From Ifrita kowaldi (lineage: Eukaryota; Chordata; Aves; Passeriformes; Cinclosomatidae): 64,000 nucleotides of DNA. The notes under the pieces are model-generated. The model was given only the letters and a program-made list of their open reading frames with translations. It was not told where the DNA came from and ran no database searches. The stretch's first letter is position 1; the number at the start of each line of letters is the position of its first letter. Position numbers and translations under genes: made by a program. Positions 48,713-62,446 of this stretch are shown in pieces. The stretch spans positions 126,653 to 190,652 of the forward strand of contig VZRS01007674.1 in the NCBI GenBank assembly GCA_013398055.1, read 5' to 3'.

Positions 48713-51700
48713 TTTGAGTGCATGTTCTTGCAATATGCTTTTAAAGCAGTGAGGTGAAAGTTTAGAAGTTCTTTAAAAGAGGTTTCTGTGAGGTCTCAGC
48801 GTGCTTCCATATTTGTCAGTGAAAGTTTTACCACAGACTTAAATGGCCAGACTTAGGGTCAGAATAAATTTCATTTAAATTAGTGACTTTATGTAGGTAT
48901 TTGTATTAACAAGGCTTCTAGTCTCCCTGACACCTCATTCCAATTAGAACTTGATTCTCCTGAGCTGTACTAAGAAGCATTCAGGAAATCAATTAATTGG
49001 CCTGATCCTTCTCCTTTCACCCATCTAAGAACATATGTTCTATCATCTGCAAATCATATAAAAAAAAGCTGCTCATGCCAGAAATGCCACCATATTTAAT
49101 TGGTTTGGTCTAAAGGTGGCAAGATCCGGTGTTTCTGAACCTCAAAAGCCACCGACAGTATTCCCTTTGTTTAATAAGGGATTCCGGCCTCAAAAGCATC
49201 ACTGCCCTTAGATGTGATTGGAAGTCGGAGTGAGTCTGTTTATAGGCTGTGTATGACTCAGTAGGACTTGAAGGTTAGTTACCCCATCCTGAGAGCACTT
49301 TAAGCCTTCCAACAAGGTGTTCTGGTGAGGAAGTGAGGAACAGCAGGGTGTACTGGCACCCATATCTGCTTCTGAAATTGATACTGCCAGATTGTCCCAG
49401 GGCCTGACCGGTTCAGCATCTACATGTGTCTGTGTTCTGGTGGTGAGTTGATTATCTTCTCCTGCTGATTGATCCCAGGTGTCCCATACCTGTTCTCTTT
49501 CTAAGGTGTGTAGTGGGGTACCTTGTTGCTTTGCAAGGCTCGGTGGATAGCTTGTATGGCCAGAAGTTTGGCCCTAGCTATGCAGATTGTCCTTAGCTGC
49601 TTCTTCAGGGTCACTGTGCTCAACTTTTCTTTTCATTGAGCTTACTGTGGCCTGTGCTTCAACTTCTGGAGCTGGCTGAAGCAGATAGGACCTGAATGAT
49701 AACAGGTAGCAGCCCAGGAGCACAAGGTTTCCTCCTCTCCTAATGGCCATGTAAATATTTCGTGCAGGAGTGACTTCAAAGTGGCTTTTCTCTAGACTGC
49801 ACATCAGTGCAGCTGTACTTGGGAGGACAGTTCCATCAGAGAGCAGGCTTGTCTGTCTGCTTCTATCAAAGCCTGCAGTTACATATTGCAGCTACACATT
49901 TAGGTGTGTGGCATCCTGCGGCATCCTACAGTTATGATCCAGTGGGAGAGGCAAATCTAAATGCAAATATAGATGTGCCGGCAAGTCCAAACTTTTCTCA
50001 GTGTCAGGTGGTATCTAGTGGCTCTTCAACATGGGAGCAATGTTGCCAGGTGGTTTGTGTATGGTAGTAATGCTTAGCAGCAAATCAACGAGTAGGCACA
50101 TGGAGGCACAACAAGAAAACTTGCAAATACAATATTCTGATTTGGTAAATTTTAGCCTCATTGTCAGAAAAGCAATTCTCCTAGATGGACTTGATAAAAG
50201 CACTGCAATTTTAGTAATGTTATTTTGGACATCAGAACTTCAAAACCTAAAATGATGTAAGGTGTTGGAACAAATGTGTATGAAGAGTTTGGTCTTCGTG
50301 GCTTCACAGAATTACTCACACTTCCTTTATTTAAAAAAAACAACCACATTTCTCACATCCTAAAAGTGACAGTCCTACAGTGAAAAGAAGAACTAAATGT
50401 TCCTTGAACACACTGCACCTGATGCACATGCAGGTGTTAGAGGCTTCACAGCTCAGAGGAAATGGCATAGTGGCTAAAAGCTACCTGGGAGAGGTCAGCT
50501 CTGAGGCAATTGTGAGTTTTCTGTTCAGTGGCCATAACACTCCTTCTCTAAAACAGCAAGGGATGATTGTCACTATGAGGGATGAATGGCCAGATGAGGC
50601 AGTTCTTTTATAATCGGAATTGGCTGAGTTACTTTTCATGGTTGGAACTGAACTAGAGAAATGGTCAAAAACATTTGAATGGTCTTGGCACATTTGGTAC
50701 TGTGTAGCTACTGACAAAATGTAAACAATTACATGGTAAATAGAAAGATGCATGCCAGGTTAGTAGTGTGAGAATGCCTTGGCAGATTATACTAATGGCT
50801 GCATGGGACACATTCTGCTACAGCTCCCACTAGTCATATGAGCATGTTTGATGGGAATGTGATGTGTCCAGAAGCCTGAGCAAACACAGTCTGAACCAAG
50901 TGCTCATCCCCTTAATAGAAAAGACTCCCAGAATCATACTATCCTGATTCATCTTTCTGTGTGTTCATGCACCCTGTTTTCTGAGCCATGAAGCTGCGAT
51001 GACCAGTCTCTTGCAGTCAGTTGTTCAAAGACAGGATAAACGTGTTTAGATGAATTGCCAGAAGCCATCAGATGCTCAATACTTTTGATTTAATGATCAT
51101 TTTGTGAAAATCCAGCTCAGGGCTAAGTCTACCAAAGAACTTCTGTGTTCTAATGCACCCAGTGGAATTTATCCAGAAAAGATGTTCTATACTGTGCCAA
51201 GGGCTATGACTGGGTACTTTGGGAGGGAATGTACAAAACTCTGAACATACTAAGGAAGAAACTGTTAGTGGGTAGGAATTATTTGGAGGAAAGATAGGAC
51301 TTAGCTCACTTTACCATCTTCTGCATCCAGGTTGCAGTTCAGCCTCCTTTACTACAGGGTTCTCAGCCATGAACTGTTAGACTGACGCAGCTTGGTGCTG
51401 CATGGCTAACAATCTGCTGTAGTTTTCCAACGTAGAAACAGCTTCCCAAAGCATTTTAGTCAGTTTTAGGCCCCCCATTAGCTCCTGAAATTATCTCCTT
51501 TTCAAAAGTGGTAATTCGCAGCCCACTGACCTATTCTCCAAGTTGTCTTTATTCTCTTTGAAATAAATCTCTCCTTCCTTGTCTTTACTTAAGTGTCTTG
51601 TAGTGGTTGCAAAGACACCAGCCTCCCAATTCAGTGGCATTACTGATACTGATCTACTATGTAATTCCTTTGCTCTATAGAGTCAGTCTCTCCAACTGTT

Positions 51701-52099
51701 GTCTCAACAATCAGTGTCATTCTTTTTTTGCAGTACTGATATTTTTCAGCTCTGCAAACTCTTACATTTTCTAGCATGATGAAAGGCCCACATAATCAGC
51801 TAGTATAACAATTTATACAACATAATCCATGGAAATATACATAATGAGAGGGCAAAACTTTAGTCTTGTTTATGGTCTTTTATGGTTATGTGCTGAAGTA
51901 CTGTAACTGGTTTTAGATACTTGTTTTAAAAAGTTGTCCAAATCTTGTGCTATGCAAGAAAATTGATGGTAGGCTTGCAAAATAAGGCCCATGGTATGAT
52001 GTTGAGATTAATTCAATCATGTTAATTCCAGGAAGTTTAAAGCGACCTCTTATTGCCTGCAATAGAAAGTAAATGAAAAAGAGATGATATTTGATTATT
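48713..52099. other. Non-coding block, no gene recognised
   Basis: No recognised gene or repeat. The minus frame at 49574-49804 (76 codons) contains a hydrophobic run (GGNLVLLGCYLLSF) followed by a charged tail (MKRKVEHSDPEEAAK), which superficially resembles a small one-membrane-segment protein. I cannot match it to a family, and a single frame of this length is expected by chance. Confidence 0.45.
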
Positions 52100-52340
52100 C
52101 TCATTAGTTAAGAAAGCAAGCATGCAAGAAGTGGCTCTAAGCATTGTGAGGAAAAATTTAGAATTATATATCAGGGAAAAGTTTATAAATGTAAGAACTC
52201 ATAGCCAAGGAAACCAGCTGCCTAATGAAGCTTTGGAATCAGCACTGCTGAAGATATTCAGGGCTCAGCTAGACATCCATCTATCAAAAAAGGATAAAGA
52301 AATCAGTCCAGCCACAATGTAGGGATAATACCACAGAGTT
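52100..52340 (+). mobile_element. Ancient CR1/L3-like LINE relic
   Basis: The sequence follows the pattern of old CR1-clade 3' ends: ATATATCAGGGAAAAGTTTATAAATGTAAG, then AACCAGCTGCCTAATGAAGC, then GAAGATATTCAGGGCTCAGC and TAGACATCCATCTATC. These correspond to the family's FKN..., NQLP.EV..S and L.IFK..LD segments. It is far more diverged than the CR1 at 23310 and lacks any terminal repeat I can see, so the insertion is old. Confidence 0.75.
52122..52322 (+). pseudogene. Remnant of CR1-clade ORF2 C-terminus
   Basis: This 66-codon + frame keeps the C-terminal signature of CR1-clade replication proteins: FINVRTHSQGNQLPNEALES followed by LLKIFRAQLDIHL, equivalent to the W/NQLP-x-E-x(3)-S...L-x-IF-x(3)-LD pattern in the family. 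The methionine at 52122 is incidental because the native protein continues far upstream. The catalytic endonuclease and reverse-transcriptase domains are missing. It is not expected to be expressed. Survival of a readable frame across this length in such an old copy is probably luck; I see no sign of reuse by a host gene. Confidence 0.7.
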
Positions 52341-55300
52341 TCCTGCCAAATTTCTACCCCAAATAGTGTATGATTTAGTTGGAATGGAAAAGGAAAGTAC
52401 TTTGGCTTGCTAGATCTTTAACTGATATAATCTTAAAAGCACAAATACATCTGCCTTTTAAAAAATATTGCTAGCAACTTTTAAAAAATTTCTTTATTGT
52501 AACTGGAGTGCGTAGGTTTTGCTCTAGTCAGACACAGTGACTCTAGCTTAGAATGCTGTTATATTTTTTTTAATTAAAAAAATTGTTATATTTAGAATAA
52601 AAAAAATCTCTTAGAATGAAAAATTGTTTCACAACATCTTTTTTTCATAGCAATTTTCCAGATGTAGTCAGATTACTCATACCAAGCCTGAGGAAAAACT
52701 GTCAGTAAGGTATTTATTTTTTGCACGCTTAATTAGAGGTAAGAAGGCTTGTAAGACTGGAGGGTTAGGACAATAAGGCATGGTTAGCTTTTTACCTCTA
52801 TATCACAACTTCAAGTACAGGCCGAGAGGGATATTTCCCATTCATTACTTCTGAGTTACTGTGCAGATGGATGGTAACGACCTACTTCTAGTGGGTAGGC
52901 AGGCAGCATTCATACAGTGGAGAGTTCAAGACTGGATTGAGCTGGCAGACTGAGACTACTGCTCATCAAAAGCTGGGGTTCAGATTTTTAAGGGCTCAGA
53001 TTTTAAAGGTTCAGATTTTTAATCTTAGCATTCAAGTAGTTGCCTCTTGCAATTTTGAGGAATTTGAAAGCAGTCGCCTTGAGCTGAAGTAAGCAAAGTA
53101 CCTAAGCTCTTTACAGAAAGCTAAGTGTACATTTGTCTGGAACACTGAACACCTTCAAAATTGTAACCTAGCACCCTCACCAAGTTTTCAGTGAAACTCT
53201 GATTCACCACTTTTCCATGCAGCCTCAGTAAGTGTCTGATTTCCCCATTGTTTATCCCAGCACATGCCGTAAAGGAGAAGATGGATGGCGGTTCGCTGGC
53301 TTTCAAGTGCTCTGCTGCAAGCGTACTGTCCTTTCAGGGCAATGTCTTCCAAAGCATCAGTCATATCAGAGAGACCAGGCTGGCACAGAGATGAAGCAGA
53401 TACAGTTTTAAAGAGGCTGTTTCAGAAATAGAATTAGACTTAAATAACAAATGAACCTTCAGACAGAGGACTGAGTTTCTACAGCACTGTAACGCAGAAT
53501 TCAATATTTTCAAACCATAAATACCTTGCATTCCCTAATTTATGCTGTAAAAATTAGTGCTGATTTCTAAGGTATGCTGTAGAGTAGATCAAGGCTAATT
53601 CTTCTTAAAAGTAGGTCTGCCATGTTATCGCTCTGCATTATGAAAATGTGTCACATGAGGCAGGGAGGGGAAGTATGAATATCTGCTATCTGATGCATGC
53701 AATTGAAAAGGGAAATCACAGAGTGAAATCATCAAGCCACATTCGCCAGAGAGAACAGATATGTAAGGTTATAACACTGGAACTGTAAACAATCAAGCAG
53801 AGATTCACCTGTGTGGAATTGTGCATGCTTTTTAGCAGTGAATTAAATGTTGGCAGTAGAAAATTAAAGAAATCTAGCACTGCTTATCACAGAAAATTTT
53901 CAAAATGCTGTATGGATAGGACAATAATCATTAATGTGTACTAAAAGAATGCTATTTTTGGGTGTCACTTGGAACTTCTCTACAAATGACACAACTTAGA
54001 AGTAAGGAAATGAACTGCCCTTGGGCTCTGATTGGGCTCAGGTACATATGTGCATTTTGTACCCTTCCACCCAGCTTCTTGCCACAGCTGCGATGGCATC
54101 CCCAGCTGTGTGCCACAGCTCTCACTGCTGCCATATCAGCCTGGCCTGGTGCCCAGCACACCCTTCTCAACCAACACAGGAAGCAGGTCATGCCTGTGCT
54201 GATCATCTCCTCCTCTTCCCTTTTGAATGTTCCTGTGAAACCACATGTGCTCAAGTTTGTAAATATGGACATCTGATAAAATTCTAGAAACACTCACCAT
54301 CAGAAAACTCGCCTTTAAATGTGTCAGAGTCTCTGTTTTCCTTGTTCCTTCCCCCTCCACCGTCGAGAAACCACGATGACAGGAAGAGTGCACCATTTCC
54401 TCCGAAGAGACTCATTGCTGTTCTTAGCATCTCACATTAACCCAGAATCTGCTCCTTCAGTGTGCATGTACTTGCAGCTGCACAAAATGTGAGACTGACC
54501 TGTACATTTTAAGTGACTGAAATAGGACGTTTTGGTAGAGGAAATAGTCAAATCAGGATACCACAAAACAAGAGCTTTTATAGTTGACTGTTCAGGCAGT
54601 GCTGCTGACTGCTGAGCTAGCTCTTAGTAAGAATGTGCAAGTTGTGCTATTTTTACTTGCTACTTGTCTAGTACTGGACTTGTTTGGAATAACTTATTCT
54701 TGCATATAGAGTTATATATCTAGTAACAAGAATTTAGAGGAATTTTCTGTAGCTAATTCATTGAGTAGGAAGAGAGAAAACCTTGCAGAAGGAAGCTTTG
54801 AATGAACTTTAGAAAAAAGGCCCAAATACATTTGACATTCCCCTCAAAATACTCACAATTTTGTCTGTGAAAAGTTCACTTCATTACCCTTGTCATGCCA
54901 CTTCATAACTTCTTGTTAACTTGTTGTACTTTACCCACTCATCTAGTTCAGTTGTTTTTATTCCCTGGTTTTCAGCCACCATCCTTTCCCCGTTTTCAAT
55001 CTTTGCAGTTTGCACACAGACACCATCTGGCTTTACCCCCGGGGTTTCCTAGACAAGGGCAATCTAGTTAGCCTTGTGAAATCCAAACCCCAGGCAAAAC
55101 AAAAACTGTAGAAAACTTCCACAAGACAGGCTTTGTCACTACTCTGTGAGGGGCAACTCCATTACCCAGAGAAACTTAGAACACAAATCACATCTTAAGC
55201 ACTAAGTTGTCTCCTCAACCAACCTACTCTTTCCCCCAAACTTTTCCTTTCAATTTACTGGAATTACTGCCAGTCTTGTCTGGTCAAGAGAAAGTTTGAC

Positions 55301-55818
55301 CACTGTGTGTGTAATTACAGAACCTCAGAGCAGAACACCATGTAAGAAACTGTCTATAAAATGCTTGGAATAAAGTAGATTAAGAACAGACTTGCTAAAG
55401 AAATTAGGAAGTCATTCCAGTGTTCTTTTCTGTTCTAAATAACATAGTGAAAATAAATCTCTGAGGCAAGATTCTGGACAAAGACATTCCTTTGAAAAGA
55501 GACCACAAGATTCCTGGTCTTCTTAATGGAGAAAACAGAAAGAATTGGTCTTGGTTTGGGACTCTCAAAATGTTGATCCTTTTGAACAATGTGGACAAGT
55601 ACAGAATGTTGTCCAATGTATTTATCCTTGAACAGAAATACACCAAATTTCTGTGTGCTCTGACGGTCTCATAGGAGCGGAAAAAGAAAAGAACCCCTCC
55701 CTTTCTTTTTTATGTTTGTTATGTTCCAGAGTTTCTAAAGGAATTTATTTGGGCAAGGCATTTTGATGCGTACATCTGTTTTTCCCTGAGAAATTATGAT
55801 CCAGTTGCACAGTTCAGT
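52341..55818. other. Non-coding block, no gene recognised
   Basis: No recognised gene. The phrase CAGATTTT recurs three times within 35 bp near 52981-53020 (imperfect short tandem repeat). The two-strand overlapping frames at 53952-54396 are in a GC-richer patch and match nothing. The stretch at about 53600-53950 has no simple repeats or recognised transposons and would be worth a conservation test. Confidence 0.5.
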
Positions 55819-55885
55819 GGTTTTGAGCCAGATATTCTTTTATTTCAAGCTTAAGGTTTTGAGCCAGATATTCTTTTATTTCAAG
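55819..55885. repeat. 31-bp perfect direct repeat, period 36
   Basis: GGTTTTGAGCCAGATATTCT plus the next 11 bases (ending TTTCAAG) occurs at 55819-55849 and again at 55855-55885, separated by CTTAA. Perfect identity indicates a recent local duplication or a sequencing/assembly slip, though there is no N here. Confidence 0.93.
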
Positions 55886-56071
55886 GTAGGCTAATGCATA
55901 ACCATATAGGTACATTTCACCAGTGATGGCCACAGAGTGAGGATTGAGGTGAGTTCTCCACAGTATCACAGCCACCGCAGCTTCTAACCTATAAAGACTT
56001 GCTTTCTGTTTCCCATTGTTGTATTCTGTTGTCTCTCCTGACTTAATAGTTACTCCTGTGTGTCTTCACAG

Positions 56072-56160
56072 GAAGAAAGCACATTGCAGTCCTGCTCTGA
56101 AAACGTGGGCCCAGGGAAACGAAGAAGAGGAATTTTTCTATCACTGTAAACTGCAAAAAG
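56072..56160 (+). other. Exon-like segment between good splice sites (candidate only)
   Basis: The acceptor CTCCTGTGTGTCTTCACAG (ending 56071... reading CAG|GAAG) and the donor CTGCAAAAAG|GTAAAA (GT at 56161) enclose 89 bp. One + frame is open across it (56016-56216) and would encode an acidic stretch, GNEEEEFFYHCKLQK; a second frame hits a stop near its end. At 89 bp the segment would shift frame if skipped. No protein family is recognised. It may be a non-coding RNA exon or chance; the splice context is the only evidence. Confidence 0.15.
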
Positions 56161-59100
56161 GTAAAAATATAATCAGCCCCTTTCTCTGCCTGGTAGTCAG
56201 AGGATTGAAGGGGTGAGTGTATGAAACAATAGCTGGGTACCAGTGATATAGATGTTAACTTCCAGTCTTGTTAAATGTCCTGTGAAAAGCAGCATATATT
56301 GCTGTCTGCCCTCAATATGACTGAGGTTGCATGATATTTAGATGATAAAAAACTCTCATGTAAGAAGTAAGTAGCATATTAAGTGTGCTATTTTTGCTTT
56401 ACGGTGCTCTCCAGTGAAAACCACAATTTCACTTTGGTTTGATGAGCATGCTGTGATGGCATTGGTAGGTTTACCTTTTGAAATGATTGAAGAGTAGAAG
56501 TAGACTGGGTACTGTTAGCAGAGAGCAATGTCTGATATAAATTATTTCAAATTTTGCAGTCTAGAACTGGGTTTTTGTTGCATTTTGAGGTTTCTCCTAA
56601 AATGGTAGCCTTTTCAGTCAACAGAGAAAGGTCTTGCCAGTGTTCTTGTGTCAGTTAACAAACTCAGTTATTTATAAACAATCTTAGATGGGTGACTTTT
56701 AAAGGATGTGAGATGTAGACCAACAATCTCTGTTTTTAATCAGAGTGGATGTTCCTTTTGAGTTGTAATGAAGAAGTTTGGTGCTAGAGACTACAAATGT
56801 TTGAAATAATTTTGATGTTAATTTTTCAGATTTCCAAGGTATCTAAGATGTGGCTAATAATAATAGCAGGCGTTGTCTGTTTCTCCCAGCATGAGGCATG
56901 AAAGTAGTGTGGTCACAGAGCTGTGCATTATTTACATGGTGTCAACATGTCAGCAAGTGGTATGGCAGAGAGCCAGATTAAATCACTTCTGATTTTAAAT
57001 ACAGAACACTGAATAATAATGCTGTGTCACACTTGAGGACACTGGAATCTGGCAAATCAGCAGTGGCTCAATGTGTCAAGCTCATTTGGATGGCTTCTTC
57101 CTTTCCTGAGTGATCACAGAATCAAAATCAAGGTTCAAGGAAACTGTATAAAGTTGGCATTTTTTAATTTCCCCCCAAAGCAGAAGATTGTACCCAAGAA
57201 ACACACACTTTTTGATTGCTTTCTATAAAGATGTGTCATGAGCTCAGTGCCCTCATGCAGGAATGTTTGCTCCTGAGAATGGGCAACCACCCCATGGTGC
57301 ATGTTTACCGTTAATTTTTGTTGTCTCTCTAACTGGCAAATCTGGTATGATTGCTTTTATTCATCAGTTTTTTACAGAATCTACTGCAGCAGGTCCACCA
57401 TCTCAAACAGGAAGTGTATTTTTAAGAGGCAATCACATTATTTAGAATAGGTACTTTAGGGGTTTGAGGTCTCCCAAGAAAATCTTGAGTGCTGTTAACC
57501 ATTGCTTGTGCACCAGCTCTAATTTTTGCATAACCCCCAGAGCTGGTTCACCTTGCCAGCTGGTTGGAAACCAATGCAGCAAAATAAAAACATGAATAGC
57601 TTTCTGTTGGTTTAGTAATCCAATTACATTCATCGGGGAGCCATGTGAAAATCAGAAAGTGGAAGGGAAGGAATGGGCCTGCATGTCAGGGAAGAAAGGA
57701 TGCAGGGGAAGTGAAGGGAGCAGAACTATTAGATTAATTTAACCATATTGTGAAAGCTCACCCTAGAATAGTTAATGGACAGGGAGGGAGCTCTGAGAAG
57801 GTTAAAAGAAGCATCCCAAATACTGGGATTCATTTTGCCTTGTCACCATAATACGCTTTTTATGAAGCTAGAACTATGTATGCTCATAAAAAACTTTTTT
57901 TTTTTATTTTAAAGTATAATGCAACCATTGGAGTCTGTGCACAGTTCTTTCAAGTTAAATGCTTCGTTCAACATTCCACTTCCATTTCCTGGTAGAAAAT
58001 GTTTTATATGAAAGCAACTTTAACCTTTCAGAAGGGTTCATTTACTGTTGCGTTTGGTATCAGCTTTCCAAAAAATGCAGTCTGCATTTGGCATATTATA
58101 GATTCTGGTTTTAATATTGGTTTAGGAAAAAAAAAAGATCATCTGGCATAATTCAGAAATAAAATATTGCGACAGAATTCTCTCTATACATGAATACACC
58201 CCATGAGTGAGTGGTTTAAAGTCAGTTTGATCACTTAAAGCCAAGACTTGGACTCAAGCTATCCATGAACCAGCTGGTAACAAATAACACATTCAACTCT
58301 CAGTCACAGGAAACTGTTAGGTTGCCTTTTTATAGACAACTACAGCTCTAGAGCTCCTGAAGCACAAGGGAATATCATACGGACTTGGAAAGAATTGAAC
58401 ACCTACCATATGCACATAAAGAAGGGTAATAAAGATGAAAGGCCAGAACTGAGCTTTAATTTCTATTTTTCTGCTTTTGATTTATCATCTGCTTCTGCAT
58501 TGCTACAATTTTCTTTGGCCTAAAATTCGGGATAAGATGCTTGAATTGCTTAGTTTGATCAAATCAATCAAACTTAGGCTTCCCTCTCAGCCAGTGTAAC
58601 AGATGCTAAACATGAAACTTTAAAGTACATTCTTGCTTTCTTTATGTCTTTATTGTGCATTCATTTCTGAAATGCTGATTGCTGTAACTATACCCTGTAG
58701 TGGGCAGTTCCTGGCCATGGGTTGCTGTAGTCATGGTGAGATGGGCATTGAGCTGGCAGAGCTGTATCAAGGTGACTCTGAACTAGAGCTAAGGCTGGCT
58801 ACTTGGGTGCAGGGCCGTATAAACACAGCAGAGTCTCCTCTGGGACCTTAGCAGCTTCTCTGCACAGGGCTCCAGACTACCTCAGCTGTCAGGTTTGCTC
58901 AGGAGTCACTGCACCGTGGTCCATTGCCACGTACGGATGTATTCTGGGAGTTATCCTCCACACTGACTTCTGCTGTCAATAACCACTTCTTACAGAAGAA
59001 AAGGACCTTCAGACAGGCCTGGCCATGAGTGATACAATAAAGGCTAATCCTCTGTGCTGCTGTGCCTCAGCTTCTAATAAAGGACACAGAACTTATAAAG

Positions 59101-62100
59101 GTAAAGCTTCAAAGTAAGTACAGATTTGCAGAGGGAGGGCAGATAAGGGGGTTGTAGCCCACCTATCAAGACCACCCGGTCTTAATATATGGTAGCAGTC
59201 AGCCTTTGAGCCACACACTCTTTCAGCATTCTACCCCTCTTCCAGGGGTTGAGATTTCCAAGAATGCTGCTGGCGATGTACTTGTCAAAGTCGGGTGCAC
59301 TACAGAGTCTGTCAGATATACACAACAGTTTTTATCACCCCTGGAACTGCAGCAGCTAAATCTGACAGTGATGGTCAAGCTGAACCTTAGTAAAATAATG
59401 CTTATGATATTTAATATCTGATGATGAATACATGTCCAATACTTTGAAGATGGAAAGATCGGCAAAAATGCAGACTATTATTTTATCTGGAAATGTGTTC
59501 TTTGACATCCCAAAGAGTATTCACATTTCTTATTCCTTTTTTGTGCATGTGCAGTTCTCGTGAACTTTCAGCTCTGAGTCCGTATGGGAATAATTTCATT
59601 GTGAGAAGGCGGCTTCCATTCTATCCTGAAAAAAAGCTGCACGGAAATCACAGAAAGCTACAGAAGAAAGTACCAGTCATTGTTTGAAAGCATTGTGGCC
59701 TATGGAAATGGAAACCAGAACATGAATTTGCCTCCAAATTTTATAAGCTTCTAGAAACATGAATGAATGAGAAACAAATGCAAAAAGTTTGCTTAAAAAA
59801 AAAAAATCTTAAATCCTTGTTGCTTTTACAATGAACAGACCTGGCAAAAAGGATGTTAATTATATCGAATATCATTGTTTAAACAGGTAGTGCTAGTCCC
59901 AGTATTTTTTGCTTGCCACCTAGATTAGTGTTACTCCTCAGTTGCTAACAGTGAAGTTAGCAGCCACTGGAACAAATTATGAAGAGGAACAGTGAGCTTA
60001 CCATTTCCTGAAGTCTGAAAACCAAGAGGGGTTGTTGTGCCTTAGCACACAATGGATACACAGCTGGGTGAAATTATATTGTCATACTACAGAGAAGTAC
60101 ATGAAATATGCTATGTGGTCCCCTCTAGCTTTAAGAGCCATAGTCTATAATTTCACAAATACCTTACAAAGAACTCGTTAGAAGTACTGATAAACATAGC
60201 ACTAATCTGAGTCCATCTCCTGATTTGGGGTTGATTATGCCACAGTATTTAAAAAATTATGGACTGTAATGTTTCTACAAGTTTCTGTCACAACGACTCA
60301 TATTACTAGCATAATTTTATAATATTGGAAATTTGGTTTTGGGGACGAAAGAGACCCTTCCCCAAAGAGCAGAATGTGCTTCAGTTCGTGAAAGAGTGTA
60401 TAAGCAAGTAAGCACACAGGCTGCTGCTTCCCTACCTGATCTACTGCAGTCAATAAAATCAATAACTTAGATTTAGTGAAATAAAGCACATCCCATGAAG
60501 GAAATCTGAAGATATTTCTCATTATCATAGGTGATTTCTAAGCTAAACTTTCATTTTCCTCTCATTGTAGGATAATCTGCCACACTGTTTAAAAGAAGAT
60601 TTTTTTTTCCTATAGCAGTCCTCCAGTTGAAAAAGAGCTTTTTTACCCGCTCTAGATTTCAAGACTTTTGGGGCATCAGGCATTGCAGAAACTTAAATGC
60701 AGTGGAACAGTTGAAAGTTTGGTAAAGATGTGCCTGACTGAACAGCTGGACATGAGGAGAAATAGTTCTTCAGTGCTGAGTGGGTTTGGCAGCACAGCTA
60801 GGACTGCATAGTTGGGATGTCCTAGATAATCCTAGAAAATCTGAAAAAACATGATGGTATAGCTTTTCAACTATTTCAGGGAAAGTCAATGACTTTGTGT
60901 CCAAAATGGACAAGCATAATTCCAGAGGGAGTTTTTTAGGTTTTAGACTGTAGTCAGTGGCTAGTTACCTTTGTGTCTGTGTCTAAACTCCCTTAGTGGC
61001 CATCTTATTCTATATATGTATGCTATGCCTAAATAAATATCTCAGCTGTCCCTCAGGTGGAGGGCTGTTGTCAAGGCTTGCTTTAGCCAAATGCACTGTG
61101 TCAGTCAGATACAGTGTTGGGAGCACAATATGAGAGAGCCCAGAGGGAATTTGATAGTTTGTCATATAGAAGCACTCGGATTGCTTTATTAAGCAGCCTT
61201 TTCTGGTCTTAACTTGCATAAATTTATAACACTCAGTGATTCAAATAAGTTCAGCTTTCTCTTGTTACTGTGTTTAGTGCTTTTCTGAAAAGTTGATTGG
61301 AAAAGATGGATGCTGAAAAAGAGGAGTGGCCTCTAATTGATCTTAAGTTTTTCAAATATATCATCCTTTAAAAAACCCCCACAATCTAGTCTGGCATAAT
61401 TGTTCCAGCAACAACAGTAACAAATCTATTTTCCATGCAATGGCCATAGTAAAATATAGGTGTGTATATTTAATGCTTTGATTTCATTAATCTAAAAGAA
61501 CAAGTTGGGGTTGTTTTGGTTGAAGGAATTCCTCCATTTTAGTCCCCTAAGGACTAGCTGTGTAGCTTTCTTCTAAAAAGTGTAATAATATAAATAGTAT
61601 AAAAGAAGTTTCTAAACATTTGAAAGGCTGGAGAACTAGGCTATGTTTCCATTCATCAAGGGGGTTCTCATAAGTAATTTTTGAGCTGCACTGCAAGGAA
61701 ACTGGGAAGAGATTGAAGTGCTAATGTTCCCTTTGCTGTGTGGATATACAGAACACAGTTTTCTTGTCCCACAAGGATTCTGTTGATTTTGAAATTTTAG
61801 GCCTGGCATGGGACTCAGTGAATGTATGAGTGACTTAAGAAACAAACAAACGTATTTCATTTTAATGGTGACCTCTTTTTTTCTTTTTTTAACCTTTTAA
61901 TATAAACTAAATTAAGTTTCAACGGGAGAAGATGCTTTCAACTGCAAAACCATGACTTTTTGTTTTAAAAATGTTGAAAGGGCATATTGCTAGAATTTCA
62001 AAACCTGGGTTTTTTTCCATTTTTTTTTTTGAGGACAGGATGTTCTTCTGGGAATAATTTCAGTTCTGATGAATTGTCATGAATTGTCAGTTGTGACCGT

Positions 62101-62446
62101 GTCTCTTCTTATGAAAACCCTGTATTCACTCCCAACACTAAACCCAGGCTCCCAATACTTTCCAGAAGTCCAAGGTATGATGTCCTTATTTACTTTACTG
62201 GTGCATTATGACAAGCTGTAAATTTTGGGCAACTGTCTTATTCACTGGTGCAATAAGACAACATTGAGAGTGGTCTGATGATCTTAATTGGGATTCTTCT
62301 TTCTCTACAACTACTTGAGATTGGAATAGTTCTGTGGTTTGTGTTCCTAAGTTCCACATATGTGGTGTTTCATGTCAATTTTTGGTTCACAATTTATAAA
62401 AAAGTAGATACAAGTTACGGTTGTGCTAGAAATTAATTTCTTTAAC
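56161..62446. other. Non-coding block, no gene recognised
   Basis: About 6.3 kb without a recognised gene. A MIR-like phrase (GCTGTGCCTCAGCTTCTAATAA) occurs near 59060 but is too short to call. Homopolymers include A12 at 59795-59806. The phrase TGAATTGTCA is tandemly repeated at 62070-62089. Frames of 60-80 codons have no domain. Confidence 0.5.

Noticed and set aside
49574..49804. 76-codon minus frame resembling a small single-pass membrane protein
   Set aside because: Hydrophobic run and charged tail are suggestive but match no family I know, and there is no promoter, splice or poly-A evidence.
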